Shown here: positions 1 to 12,564 of the stretch, piece by piece
How the letters are laid out: every line of letters begins with the position of its first letter
Position numbering within the stretch: position 1 is the first letter of the stretch
Notes under the pieces: generated by a model
The model's input: only the letters and a program-made list of their open reading frames with translations
Databases searched by the model: none
Told to the model about the DNA's origin: nothing
Program-made: the position numbers and the translations under genes
Source of the DNA: Polytrichum commune
Lineage: Eukaryota; Streptophyta; Polytrichopsida; Polytrichales; Polytrichaceae
Assembly: GCA_950295325.1 (NCBI GenBank)
Contig: OX485803.1
Location: 53,459,554 to 53,523,553, forward strand
Direction: 5' to 3'
Length of the DNA stretch: 64,000 nt

Positions 1-1349
1 TTGTTGTTGGCGTTGATGTTTTCGTCCCCACAAGTGTACACCCCTTATTGTTTTTGGAGAAGTTGTTTGGCCAAATATACTTAAATGATAGTTCGATTTC
101 TGGCATGTCAAGATGTCACGTTTGGATTTAAACCGTGATTGATATTATCCTCTTCTTTTAGTGTACAAAACATTTTAGCATTGAGAGTCTTTCATCTTAA
201 GTCATCTCAATTTTCAAAAAAGTACCCTTTGACCTTTAAGTTGCTTCTTAGTGCCCCCATGCCATAATGCTTCACGAAGCATCTACATCTTGAAGAAATG
301 CATTGAACACAAAGTCCGAGCTCGTCTCTTCAAAATTCGTGATCTATAAAAGTACTAGATTTTGAATCCACATTCATAGATTTTGTAACCATCTAGTGAG
401 TGGAAACCGATGATAAGCCCACGAGATCGCGGTATCGTTTCCAATGTTAAAGTAGGCCAATTTGAAGATGCAATTGTCGCTAGACTTGGGTAAGGTCATT
501 GGACCGAATTTTGCACATAAATTGCTTGACTCTTGTGCACCTCAACCCATACCCTAATTTTATATTCTTTATTTGCCCCCGGCGGGGGGGGGGGGGGGTT
601 CCGTAACTCGGATTCCTTTCAAGTTCCTAGACCATCTTCATTGTACATGACACTAATTTTGAGAGGTTAACTTACACCAATCGGAACCTTGGGTGATTGC
701 TTTCTTGGTGATCCACCTTCATGGACCAAGTTTGTTGCTTGATTCCAATGCACCCCGTCCCCACGTGGTGCACCAACTACCACCGTAGACACTTGTGTGT
801 CCAATAATGGATCAATTTTTTTTTAATTTTTTTAATTTTTTGGGTGTGTGTAAATGCGGTGGGCGTGTCTGTACGGTGAAGCAAAATGCCTTTAATGAGC
901 ACATCGATAAGTTTTCCCTTTGTTGTTCAAGAATAAGTACGTGGGTACACTAACTTTTGGTGTGGGTTAATCGACTCCACTAACTTAGTTTGAACGGTCA
1001 CACAAATGGGCACCTCGCCTCCCCCCCCCCCCCCCCCCCGACCGTTTTCTTGGTTACATCGTTTTGACCGGGTACTCGTAAGTTGTGTTGCTAGTGGACT
1101 CCTCCACTCCCCCGTCTCTTGAGGTTGTGGGGTGTGTGGAGTGTGGTGGGCACGGCCGCCTAAGTGGGCTATTATGTGGCCTTGTTGTGGGCACTCCCAA
1201 CTCCATATACAATTCTCTCCGTTGGAATGGAGCGGGAATCGTCTCTTCTAATTACTAAACTATGTGAATTCCAAAGAAGGTTGTCGGCCGGCTCGAGATT
1301 CGATTGACGTTTCCAAATTCGGGGTTCATATGCAAAGGTTATAAGAAGT
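1..1349. other. gene-free stretch, AT-rich with homopolymers
   Basis: No coding frame here resembles a protein I know. It holds a run of 15 G (584-598), a run of 19 C (1021-1039) and T-rich tracts near 810-840. The short open frames look random. Confidence 0.5.
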
Positions 1350-1354
1350 CAAGG

Positions 1355-1545
1355 TTAAACTTTTCTTTCTCATTGAACGGTCACATAGGGCCATCCTCCC
1401 AATTGTGTTGACTGTTGACTTTATGGTGGTATCTATAATTTGAACACAACTCCTTCCAATCTCAGTATGATACGTATATGTACATTTTCCATTCCAAACT
1501 ACAAGATTTGCCCTATACACTCGAATATGGATGTTCAATTAACCC
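1355..1545 (-). repeat. diverged copy of MITE family R1
   Basis: On the minus strand this follows the same order of words as the better R1 copies at 56021-56392 and 59386-59744. These include a 'cattgaacggtcacatagg' segment, then 'gttgact' repeats, then 'caactccttccaatctc'. Neither terminal repeat is clear, so it is a decayed internal fragment. Confidence 0.45.
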
Positions 1546-2902
1546 CTACATCACTGAGAGGCCCAAAATGACCAATTTTTGATGGAGGTGCAAATTCTAT
1601 CAAAATTGATGAATTTCATTTTTCATCCAACACCCGAAATTCCATGGGAGTTGGACTAAACCTCCTGATACACTAGGAAATGTGCAAGATAGGAAAAAAA
1701 AACACTCACATGTGCTTGAAAAGCTATGAAAATTTGCAGGAATTCAGTTGATTTTATGTTTTAGATATCTACCATTGGGATCGGTAATTGGAGTTTTTGA
1801 GGGTAGTCAAAAAAATATTACGTAAGATTGGATGTGAAATGGAGTGCTACACATTTGGTGCAAATATAAAAATCGCAAGCCTCAAAGGTTCAAAATTTGG
1901 TTGGAAGTCTTATGCAAGAAGTTTCACCCCGACTGGGTCTCATCCTATCATCCATTTGATGATGTCAGTGGGGTTAAAGTTTGTTTTTAATCATCTACGT
2001 GTTCATTATACCTTGACATATGTACTAGTTTCTCATTCACATTGCCACGTGGATGGTTGATATGTTTTTGGATAGCTCATACAAAGGTTGTTATCGTATA
2101 TGTACAGTTGGATGCTCAAAAACACCTACAGATTGAGTCCTAAATTATCTCTCTTAAAAACAATGACTTGAAGCCAATTTTGAGGAGAATAGTGCATAGG
2201 GATTTAGGGGTTAAGAGGTTGGTGATCACACAAGCCTCCCATGCTACCAAAGACACTTTGGCAGGGGCTTCTTGGTTGCCAAAGCAAGCTATAAAAAGGA
2301 AGTGTCATGTCTCTTAGTGAATGCTCATCATCTTGGATAACCCCTAGCTATTGCACTAATTTTGGTATCTAATGTGGATGACCAAAGAATGAAGAGGCTC
2401 TTCATTCAAGCTTGCCCCTATAGGATATGGCATATCTATTTATCTATCTATCTATCTATGACGTGGACCACGTTGATCTTGAATTGTAGAAGCCAAACAA
2501 GTGCTATGTACATTCTCCTTAAAGGTTGATGAACGAAATAATATGCCACAACACACTATATTTTCACCCATAAAAATAACTTGTATTAAGTACAATCACA
2601 TGGAGAGAGCCTACAACTGCTTAACAACATGTAGTTGTTGGGTCTCACCAAACAATAGAGCTAAATTCGTAAAGTAAAGCAGATAAAACCAAGGGTTCGA
2701 TTCCAAACCTTGAGTTCATTAGAATTAACACAAAGTCACCCAAGTTTTCTTAATGCTTGAATTATCATACACAAAAGAATGGTCTTGGGCTATTAAAAAT
2801 CAGCTTTCCAGCTTGTCCTACTAGGATGGGTGGGCCAAGCTAGCCTTGCATAGGCCGTTTCGGGATTCAAGACAACAAGTCCCATGCACATACCCTACTT
2901 TA
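1546..2902. other. gene-free stretch with short TATC microsatellite
   Basis: I see no gene. A (TATC)n tract of about 20 bp lies at 2441-2460. The rest is AT-rich and without recognisable structure. Confidence 0.45.
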
Positions 2903-3477
2903 AGGGTTGTTTACACCATAAACCATGAAGTTGTCCCAAGGCCCTGTGCAATATGTGATTGGTTGTTGAACTCATCCTAGGACCACTTCGGTTTATACCA
3001 ACGAAAAATTTGTCAAAGTGACCATGGAGTTCGAAGTCCCTAAAAGACATTTTTTATGGCCTACATCATCCACTGACATGGTCCAACGGGTTTTGCAGTA
3101 GGAGAAGCAAAAGAGGTGCTCTAATAGCAAAAGGCAAGGGCCCATGACAGAGAAATATTGTTATAATAAAATTAATGATTTTTTTTGGGGGGGGGGAGAG
3201 AGATGAAGACAAGAGAAAACAAAAAAAATGGTCAAACTTGAAGGTTTTCAAAGTTTCCTTTTTTGGACATATATTAAAAAATATTAGCACATTCATTTTT
3301 TGGTTCATGGTCATTCCTCTTGGTCCACATTTGGTTCACACCTAGTGAGGAGCCCAAAAACTTTGTAAATTGATTTTTTAAGAAATCGAACCATGGAAGT
3401 TGAACCATGAAGTTAGACCATGGAAAAAGGCCATCTTCCATGGTCCAACTTCATGGTCTATGATGTAAACTGGCCCT
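2903..3477. mobile_element. non-autonomous DNA element, family R3, copy 1
   Basis: About 575 bp bounded by inverted ends. The left end reads AGGGTTGTTTACACCATAAA and the right end is its imperfect reverse complement, ending GATGTAAACTGGCCCT. TA flanks both sides (2901-2902 and 3478-3479), a possible target duplication. A second copy lies at 41682-42253 and shares the interior, including 'catggtccaac' blocks, a (G)n tract and an 'agatgaagacaagagaa' segment. The short minus-strand open frame inside is also open in copy 2 but low complexity, so I do not call it coding. GGGCC-type ends recall PIF/Harbinger (Tourist-like) or mariner-like MITEs; the class is not settled. Confidence 0.7.
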
Positions 3478-4114
3478 TAGATCCTAAATTCTCTCAAAAA
3501 TTGAGAGATAAAAGAGGAAGTCCCAAAAATTTCACCCAACTTTCAAATTGGCTCCAATGTACAATGAGCTACTAACGAATTCTTAATAAAAAACTTTCTC
3601 AAAGAAGGATCACACCCACGGTTTCATCCCTTTTTGAGGGACTTTATGGATAACTCTAGAATATCATGAAATTCCCTTAGGACCCGACCACACACAAAGT
3701 ACAATGTTAGCCTATAGGACTTGCTCCGAGAAGGCGAAAGTATATTGAAGATGGGTGACGTGGGGTTGGCTATAAAACGCTGCTTCATATGTGACATGCT
3801 GACTAGATAAAAATTCACATGCAAAAAGGTGAGTGCATTTGTGGTGACCCCCACCGATCTACCAATGAGTGCCATCCATGTGGCCAAAAATGGCTTGTAC
3901 TATCTACTTCAACAAAGCCGTCATTGGGCTTTGACCCCTTCGACTTTTGTATGATGGGCTTTATACCATGCATGTTCCCTCGTGGTGAATATACCTAGCA
4001 CGGGAGACGGGCCTTAAATGGTTATGAAATACAACTAATAAGATTCGCAAACGACCTAATATTGGCCGATCTATGATGAAGCACTAGAAGAACACTTGTC
4101 CATTGCAACCATTC
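3478..4114. other. gene-free stretch
   Basis: No recognisable gene. Short open frames on the minus strand at 3624-3887 and 4022-4240 have no family signature, and the second runs into a palindromic repeat. Confidence 0.4.
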
Positions 4115-4272
4115 ATTGCGACTCATGCCAAGAAAATGTATATTAAATAAATCATTTTGGTTGGCAACTGTAGGGTTTTGGTTACATGTTGTCCAAAAAC
4201 CGTAGCCAAAAACCTCCAGTTGATAATCAAAATGATTCATTTAATGTGCATGTTCTTGCCATGTGTCGCAAT
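4115..4272. mobile_element. foldback MITE, family R2, copy 1
   Basis: Nearly the whole 158 bp is one imperfect palindrome. The left arm begins ATTGCGACTCATGCCAAGAA. The right arm ends with its reverse complement, GTTCTTGCCATGTGTCGCAAT. Each arm is about 70 bp, with a short loop near 4190. A homologous palindrome lies at 18374-18539. Confidence 0.7.
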
Positions 4273-4669
4273 ACAACCTAGCACATGAGCAAAGGGCCGA
4301 AAAGATCAAAGAGATGCCGTTGTGGTGGGCCCCGCACCGCGAGTGGTCTCCACAGCTTCCTTGCCACGTGAATGTACCACCAGTGTACATTTTGGAAAGG
4401 GCCCGCCTTCGCGGTAGCTGCTGCCCAGGCGGTGCATGTTGCAGGCCTAGGCCCTACAGCCCCAGACCTAATGGCCAAGTTGTAACAAATGATGGACAAG
4501 TTATGATGTTATGGACATGCTTATTTCTAGTGAATGTGGATGGAGAAGCTAGATTCAATGATAGAGGAATTTGGAGCCCACCCAAATTGATATGAATTTT
4601 CAATGATGACAATGATATTTAACTTGCTCACATAGATCCCCCCCCCCTTCCCCCCTCCTCCAAATTAGG
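4273..4669. other. gene-free stretch with an unrecognised open frame
   Basis: An open frame on the plus strand (4263-4595, 110 codons) starts inside the R2 palindrome and matches no family I know. A C-rich run lies at 4638-4647. I treat it as non-coding. Confidence 0.35.
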
Positions 4670-4827
4670 TTGAATATTGAGTTAGAGTGGTTCACAAATT
4701 TTGAGCACGTAGTCCAATCTCTTTAAACACATGTTTCTTGGTGTTTGTTCTTAGATCCACATTAAATACACCATTCAAATATAGGTGTTATTTATGATAA
4801 GTAAGCAAATCAAGTCCATGTACCTTA
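4670..4827 (-). repeat. partial copy of MITE family R1
   Basis: Minus-oriented fragment. It contains 'ttttgagcacgtagtccaat', 'aaacacatgtttcttggtgt' and 'agatccacatt' in the R1 order, and it ends at a 'catgtacctta' terminal motif. The other half of the element is missing. Confidence 0.6.
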
Positions 4828-4985
4828 CTCCGGGTCCCTCATAAACCAATATTATTTTTTGGATTAATAGTATTAATAACATTATCCACCCTGCTGACTA
4901 CTTTATGTGGGTCCTTGAATCAGAGGGGCATTCTACCTGCATTATTATTTGGTGAGGCACTGTGCATCACATGCAATACAAGTGC

Positions 4986-5815
4986 CTAATACCGATTAGG
5001 GCCCCATCAAGAACCTATAGGTGGGCCATAATTTTGAATAGGCCGGGATTGAATTTTGATCAATCTGGGACTAAATTTTGATTAGGCTAGAACCAATAGT
5101 GCCATACACATATCCTTGGTTTGAGTGTTAAAGTGAGGAGAAATGGGCAGTTAAAATGAGCAGTTATGGCTAGCTCTAGATATTGGTAATACGTTTGAGC
5201 CAACTTTTGGCTTTAAAAATTCACAGTAATTTCAATTAAAGGAATAAAATTATCAATAAAATTGCAATCCTCTTGAGTTTATCTTCCTACACATGAAAAA
5301 ATTACACCACTTTATACTTCTCCACATCTGGCGCATAAACTCTTAAGTGATTGGTTATGGGTGCCTCTACGCTAAGCATGAATGTGTTTCCCATTGAGTG
5401 TGACGAAAGCAACATGAGTAGTGGACCTACTATAGTAGAGACGCCTATTCTCAATCAGGGCCCCATTGATAATCTATAAAATACCGGAATTTTGATCACG
5501 CTAGGACTAAATTTTGATCATGCCGGAACCAATAATGTCATGACACATGTCCATGATTTGAGTGCTAAAGTAAGAAGGAATGAGTGGTTAAAATGTGCGA
5601 TTATGGTAAACTCTAGACATTGGTAATATGTTTATGCCAACTTTTGGCTTCAAAATTCAGAGTAGTTTCAATTTAAAGAATAAAATTATCAAAAAAATTA
5701 CAGTCCTCTTGATTTCTATCTTCCTACACGGGAAAAAATTGCACCGCCTTATACTTCTCTAGATTTGGCGCAAAAACTCTTAAAGTGATCGGTTATGGGC
5801 ACCTCTACTCTAATA
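4986..5815. repeat. direct duplication, about 380 bp, two units (R4)
   Basis: Unit A (about 4986-5378) and unit B (about 5443-5815) are offset by 459 bp. They share an ordered series of words: 'agggccccat', 'aattttgatca', 'ggaaccaata', 'gccaacttttggctt', 'ataaaattatcaa', 'tcttcctacac', 'cttatacttctc' and 'ggttatggg'. Divergence is about 20-25% by eye with several indels, so the duplication is old. Neither unit has a coding frame. Confidence 0.75.
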
Positions 5816-7272
5816 TGCTAGTCATGGATACACAAGCACCAATGTAATTGGGACGAGGCCAACCTGAGTATGTTTGTAAACACCCTCTAATGAGATAAGC
5901 TAATAATTTTGTGGGCCCTTGTGTGCTATTGACAATAGGTTGCGGCATGTACTTACAAGCATCTTCATAGTTACACTTACAAGCATGGGACTCTCTTATA
6001 TCCATGACTTTTAATTTTGAAAGGGAGTGCTTTGAGAAGTTTGAATGAATCATCTTAGTTTCTAAACCCTTAAAGGGGTGTGTTTGGGAATTTGGGATGA
6101 CTTTAGATGAGAGACTTTCAATGTTGGCATTAAAATAGAGGTTGTTACAAATGACTTCAAGAGTACACTCATACGGTTCGCTTCTAAGTTTAACATATTG
6201 CATACATGGAAAGTATGTATAGAAATACAATCCCAAACATTTGTGAACAATTCATATCAAGGTTTTACTATATGGATTTTTTTTCCCTAAGGATGAAAAT
6301 CTAACTTGATGACAACATAGTTTGAAAGAATGTCAAAAACAAATGAATATATCATGTGTAGTATGGGTGGCCCAAAATACTAGAAATTGTAGGAATTTGC
6401 GAGTTGAATTGTATGATGTACTCGACCATAATCACACCGTAACTTCATCTTATTTGTAAAAATTGAAAAACCTCCTTAGAAAAATTAAATCATTCAAAGA
6501 TGATTTAAATTATATAAAAAAATAAATTTTTAATTTTTAAAAAATAAATCAAAGCTAACGTTAACGATAAGTTTTCTTTTCTTTTTTATATTCTCCAAAG
6601 TAAGTTAGGTGACCTTTATATATAAATCTACACTAATTAATATCTGATGTCTACAATAATATGGTGCCTTATTAACTTAGGACACATCCATATGCTAGCC
6701 AAGTCGATGAAAACCATAAAATGACAAAAATCAAACATACCCTCCACTCCCACATGGATGTGAGCAATAATGTTTCCTTAGAGGATGAGAATTGGTTGCC
6801 GGCACAATTGTAAGGGCAGGTAGCAGTTTGAAGAAGGGGATTCGACTGCCTCTGTATTCTGAAACAAAATTGATTCAATTTGCAAAAACATAGTGTTCTG
6901 CAGTGTGTTGGTATATTAAAGCACATGTTTGATTATTTTCAAGTTTGAGAGATACATAAGTATGATAAAACACAACATGCATGACAAAATAGCTATGGTA
7001 TTTCACCATACCTCTGTTATATTGTTATATTTTACCATGCCTATATACCTCTCAAAAATGCAAATGTCATAGTTGAAGAGTGATCACATAGAGCCCACAT
7101 GCCTTTGCTTTTGACATATTACCTCAAAACTAATTTCCTTCATTTTTGACTGAAAGCCATCGTCATAGGAGCCCTCCCTCCCATAACTTAGTAGCACAAA
7201 ACAACTTGAAAATCATCAATTCGAACGAAGAAAAGCAATAGGAAGAAGGGTGACATAAGCACAACCCATCAC
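5816..7272. other. gene-free stretch upstream of TSPO
   Basis: AT-rich DNA with no recognised gene. Two overlapping minus-strand open frames (5805-6250) and one at 6672-6926 have no family signature. Base composition becomes GC-richer from about 7230, where the TSPO promoter region starts. Confidence 0.4.
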
Positions 7273-7336
7273 GCCACGTGTCCGATCCTCGGAGCTCCTC
7301 CACGGATGTTCCCCATCCACACGCCCGCCACGTGGC
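7273..7336 (+). promoter_or_regulatory. two ABRE/G-box motifs upstream of TSPO
   Basis: GCCACGTGTC at 7273-7282 and CACGTGGC at 7329-7336 both contain the ACGTG core and fit ABA-responsive-element consensus. They lie about 470-530 bp upstream of the TSPO start codon. Arabidopsis TSPO is known to be induced by ABA and osmotic stress, so a regulatory role is plausible. That role is inference: the transcription start is not known. Confidence 0.45.
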
Positions 7337-7804
7337 CATGCACACTCACCTCCGCCACCCTCCTTTCCACATGTCCCCACCGCATCTCCCCGAGAAGGCT
7401 TGGCATTCATCAGCTGCCGAACACATCGAGAACAATATTAAGAACATTGCCTCTCACCTTCAACATTTCCATCACCATCTGCTCCTCATCACTCATTACA
7501 CGTCTCCCTTTCCGCTTTTCGATTGCCTCATTGTCGCCTGCGAAGTTTGTGTCCTCCACGGAATCTTGAAATTGACGACTTGCCACTTTACGACTAGCTC
7601 ATTGTCTTTTGAATTTGTGTCCTCCACGCAACTTGAATCGACCTCCAGGACCAGTTTCATCAAAGGCTTTCCGGATTAGCTGAAGCGCACGCAGGGAAAA
7701 AGAAGACTTCGACCTCGACATTGAGTGGAACTTGGAAACCCTCACAAGGTTGCTCGCACTCCATTTTGTGTTGTTTGATAGTTGCAGCAAAAACATTCTG
7801 AGCT

Positions 7805-8569
7805 ATGGCGATGGCGACCATGGCGCTTTCCTCGAGTTTACCAACCCGTATGATGACGTCTCTCACATCCCCACGCTCCCAGCATCAGCAACAGAGGTAT
7901 TTGCATTCGCATTGCTCCCCCGCATTGATGAGGCGAGTGAGTGTCCCACATTCCACCTTCCTGTGCGGTAGTTCCACATCACTACGCAGCACACTCCTGC
8001 AGAAGACACAGAATTTCCAAGCTGGGAGATGCAATTCCTCCGCTGGTATCACTGCTCTGTCCATTCCATGGAACGAAGGAACGAAGAGCCTCGCAGTTGC
8101 GGTAGGCATTCCACTAGTGCTAGGCGTCGTGGACTCGCTGTTCAACAGCCCAGGCACCAAGTGGTACTTCGACCTGAAGAAACCTCGGTGGCAGCCACCT
8201 AGCTTTTTATTCGGTGGAGCGTGGAGTGTGCTGTACCCCCTCATGGGGCTTGCATCGTGGTTGGTGTGGGCGGAAGGAGGATGGGCGAAGCAAGCTTACC
8301 CTCTCACTCTGTACGCTGTTCAGCTCGCACTCAACCTCGGATGGCCAGCGCTTTTCTTCGGTGCCAAAAACTTGGGAGGTGCACTCGTGGACATCATCTG
8401 CCTTGACGTGGCACTCATTGCTACCGTGCTGGCATTCAAGCCTGTGAATCAAGTTGCAGCAAATTTGCTCAAACCCTACGTTGCCTGGGTGCTATTTGCA
8501 ACTGCCTTGAATTATAAGCTCTGGGACCTCAACAAGAGCGGGAGCAGTGGCCAGCCTTCCCCTGCTTAG
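7805..8569 (+). CDS. TSPO: TSPO/MBR family protein (tryptophan-rich sensory protein), organelle-targeted
   Basis: A single uninterrupted 254-codon exon encodes a five-helix TSPO. The start ATG lies in a strong plant context (GCTATGGCG). Residues 1-90 are rich in Ser, Thr, Arg and Gln and almost lack acidic residues, as in transit peptides. Predicted helices lie near residues 95-113, 130-155, 165-186, 190-211 and 221-240. Family signatures include KWYFDLKKPRWQPPSFLFG (119-137), with the W-x-P-P motif, then LALNLGWPALFFG (174-186) and PYVAWVLFATALNYKLWDLN (224-243). TSPOs bind tetrapyrroles, sterols or lipids in membranes; plant forms are tied to ABA and salt stress and found in mitochondria or the secretory pathway. 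The 90-residue leader here favours an organelle, but this is inferred. Upstream lie two ABRE-like boxes, and downstream sequence is duplicated. Plant TSPO genes are often intronless, which fits. Confidence 0.95.
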   Translation: MAMATMALSSSLPTRMMTSLTSPRSQHQQQRYLHSHCSPALMRRVSVPHSTFLCGSSTSLRSTLLQKTQNFQAGRCNSSAGITALSIPWNEGTKSLAVAVGIPLVLGVVDSLFNSPGTKWYFDLKKPRWQPPSFLFGGAWSVLYPLMGLASWLVWAEGGWAKQAYPLTLYAVQLALNLGWPALFFGAKNLGGALVDIICLDVALIATVLAFKPVNQVAANLLKPYVAWVLFATALNYKLWDLNKSGSSGQPSPA

Positions 8570-8635
8570 GGTTGCGGTATGACAGATGACCCATCAATGT
8601 ATGGCTTGTACAATTTCTTAGAATTTTTTTTTGGG
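8570..8635 (+). other. TSPO 3' UTR start
   Basis: Sequence after the TAG stop contains a T-rich tract (8622-8632). No clear AATAAA signal is present. The transcript probably continues into the repeat unit that follows. Confidence 0.3.
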
Positions 8636-10000
8636 TGCATCAACCTCATCCCACCTACTTGTCGATCAAACTGCTGAGGCCCCCTGGTGAGGAGATTTCG
8701 GTGACAGTCTTTAGAAGCTGGGGTTTAGCAACAGGAGAATGAATGTATAATGCTGTATAGAATTTAGACTCATTTCGTGGCTTGCCAGCATTTTGTACCA
8801 TATATTGCACACTTTGTTGCAGTGAACCTGCGAAGCAGTCGTGTGCCTTTTTCAACATGAATGTACCATTGATGCCAGCAATGGTGTGTTTTGAGATTGT
8901 GGGTGTAATGTGGTTTCTTGGATCGTGTCAAACTCGTGGGACACCCTGTGATTATGTGAAGAGGATTGACTGTAAATATTGAAACTGGGTACATGTTCCA
9001 CTTGTTACATGTGATGCATGTTGATAGGTCTCACTTACAGAAGAATGTGCAAATTTGTCGTGGTGAAAATCAGCTACAAATCGCAGTCTCCCACTTAGTA
9101 GACATGATCAGAGTTACTATACAAAGCTCAAATGAACCACTTCATTGATTTGTTATCAAGTGCACATGGAGGCAATTTGGAAAGGTATGATCTCTCTAGT
9201 TGGATATAATACTGATTTTCATTTACTACGATTGAGTACATAACCATTGTACATAATTTTCAAGTATTGAGCAAAGATATCCTCGTACCTGCTCTCCTTA
9301 GAGCTCGCTTCCATCAATGGAAATGTAGCACACTACATAGGTGGATCTTACACCAATAAAACAAATAAGCCAGCCGGTTTTGATTAAAATTGAAGTATTA
9401 AATCCACGTCTCTGACACTAAATAATTCTGGACTATCTGCTAGAATTCTTTTGGAATTGCTTCAATAAATTTAGTGCACCTCATCCCACCAACATGCCTT
9501 GAGGGTTTGGCCTGGTGCAGCTGCCAGCGCCACTGAAGACTTCAGAGGCCAGGATTTAGCAACAGAAGAACTTTCAATGTATGATGTTGTATGGAATCTA
9601 GACTAATTTTGTAGCCTGCCGGCATTTTGTACCTATATTGCACTGTGTTGCAATGAAATTGCAAAGCAATCGTGTGCTTTCTCAACATGAGTGTACAGTT
9701 GAACCCAACAGTTGTGCATTTTGATTTTGTTCAGTCTACTGTGGCTTCCTGGATCCTGTCAAACTAAATGATTCAACCTACTATACAAAGTTACCATGTG
9801 TCACTTCATTGGTTTGTGATTAAGTAATGTTGCGTAAATTCAGCTACAGTCTGTCAGGTTTGATAAAACTGGTAATCTTCACGTAGGATTTGTTGAGTAC
9901 ACATAGCAAAAGAAAGCCACCATTCAAATTTCAAATGCTGAACAAACATATTCTCGTACCTGCTCTCTTCGGAGCCTGTTTCCAGTAGTAATAATTGAAA
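8636..10000. repeat. tandem duplication of the TSPO 3' flank (R5)
   Basis: Unit 1 (8636-9330) and unit 2 (9472-10000) share ordered blocks: 'cctcatcccacc', 'tttagcaacag', 'ccggcattttgtacc' (variant 'ccagcattttgtacc'), 'tcgtgtgc', 'caacatgagtgtac', 'tcctggatcctgtcaaact', 'ctatacaaag', 'cacttcattg' and 'ctcgtacctgctctc'. Divergence is roughly 20%. Neither unit has TSPO coding sequence. The last block repeats further at 9985-10110 as degenerate 60-80 bp units around 'gagcctgtttccatcag'. Confidence 0.75.
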
Positions 10001-10994
10001 TTTCAGATGCTAAACCTGATCTCATCAGAGCCTGTTTCCATCAGTGCTTATTCAATTCTCGATGATGAGTATACATATTTGCATACCTTGTCTCCTCAAA
10101 GCCTGTCTTCATCAGCAACAATGTAGCGCTCTAGAGAAATCAACAGAGGCTGCCTCATTTGTTCTATGTATTGGTGTAGGATCAAACACCAAAATGAAGG
10201 TCAAGGTCCCACACCTCTGGAGATGATCAATAAAACCCAACTTCTGGACTACCAGCCAGAAAGTTAAAAATACAAACATGTATCATATGAATTCTGAGCA
10301 CCTGTCTTATGTTGAAAAAATCTCAAAACTTAAAACTGGTGGGTGTCATTTGTCAAGTAAACATAGATGCAGGTCAAGCTTATAATGAAGATTAGTCATA
10401 CAGGATTGCATCCAGTTGAATCAAAAGTGTAAGGACCTCGGGCATAGTCTCTCAAGATCCAATTCTGCAATCATGATCCCTTCATTTCTGAACCAATTTA
10501 CATGATGAGCAATTTTCATCACTTCATGTATTTACAACATGAGAACACAGAATTCTGAAAGGGATTCATATGTCATGAACATTGATTCAAAGTTGAGTAT
10601 GTATTTCCCCCTCTCAAAGAATACTTAATACCCTAGTAACCAGGAGCCCTGCACTAAGTGGGTTTATACACCTAATTTCCATTAACATTAAGGGTTGCAG
10701 CACCCTTACTAGCCAGTGATTATGTCAACACATGGATCAATCAGTATCATCACTACTACTTAACAAAAGCCATCTGTTGGAACACACGACTCTCATTATT
10801 TGCAACGTCCATCCACAAAAAGCAAGAAAATCACAAAGCACGAGATAGTGGACACCATATCCCCAAGTTATGGTGCGCATGTGAAAACTTTTGTATAAAT
10901 AAGCTTGCTGGACCCCACATGCTGAGATCACAGTAGCAGTCCTCAAAAAAAAACCATTTGATCCGCAGTTGTTCTAAACTGATTGAACATGTGT
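10001..10994. other. region between the TSPO flank and L23A, probable L23A 3' UTR near its right end
   Basis: No coding frame is recognised. The bases just left of 10995 should be L23A 3' untranslated sequence. Degenerate repeats of the TSPO-flank type continue to about 10120. Confidence 0.4.
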
Positions 10995-12306
<1,312 letters not shown>

Positions 12307-12564
12307 CGCTGCGAGGCTGCGCTGCAAGTCCTCCGACGCCGCGAAATCCTAACCTTGCGAAAAGAGGAAAGAAAGAAGCAGCTTCAGTCTTCCTTGGTAT
12401 CCTGCGAGAGGACGGGTCGGGTCGGGTCGGGCCGGTCCACCCGCGCTAGGCTGACTCGGGCCGGGCGGGGGCAGGGCAGGGGCGAACTTTTCCGGAGCGG
12501 GCAGGCGAGCTATACATTTTCGCGACGTCAAGACCTGACCTACTTTCTCCATGACTGATCGCTC
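12307..12564. other. GC-rich upstream region of L23A
   Basis: Probable promoter and 5' UTR of L23A on the minus strand. It contains tandem GGGTC units (12415-12435) and GGGCC/GGGCGGG-rich sequence to about 12485. I see no convincing TATA box. Confidence 0.4.

Noticed and set aside
3066-3314. Protein gene inside the R3 element (also at 41845-42036)
   Set aside because: The frame is Leu/Pro/Lys low-complexity, spans a G-run, and differs by indels between the two copies; no transposase motif.
7278-7679. 133-codon plus frame upstream of TSPO as a separate gene or uORF
   Set aside because: Low-complexity His/Ser composition with no family signature. It overlaps the probable promoter and leader of TSPO, and the start context gives no support.
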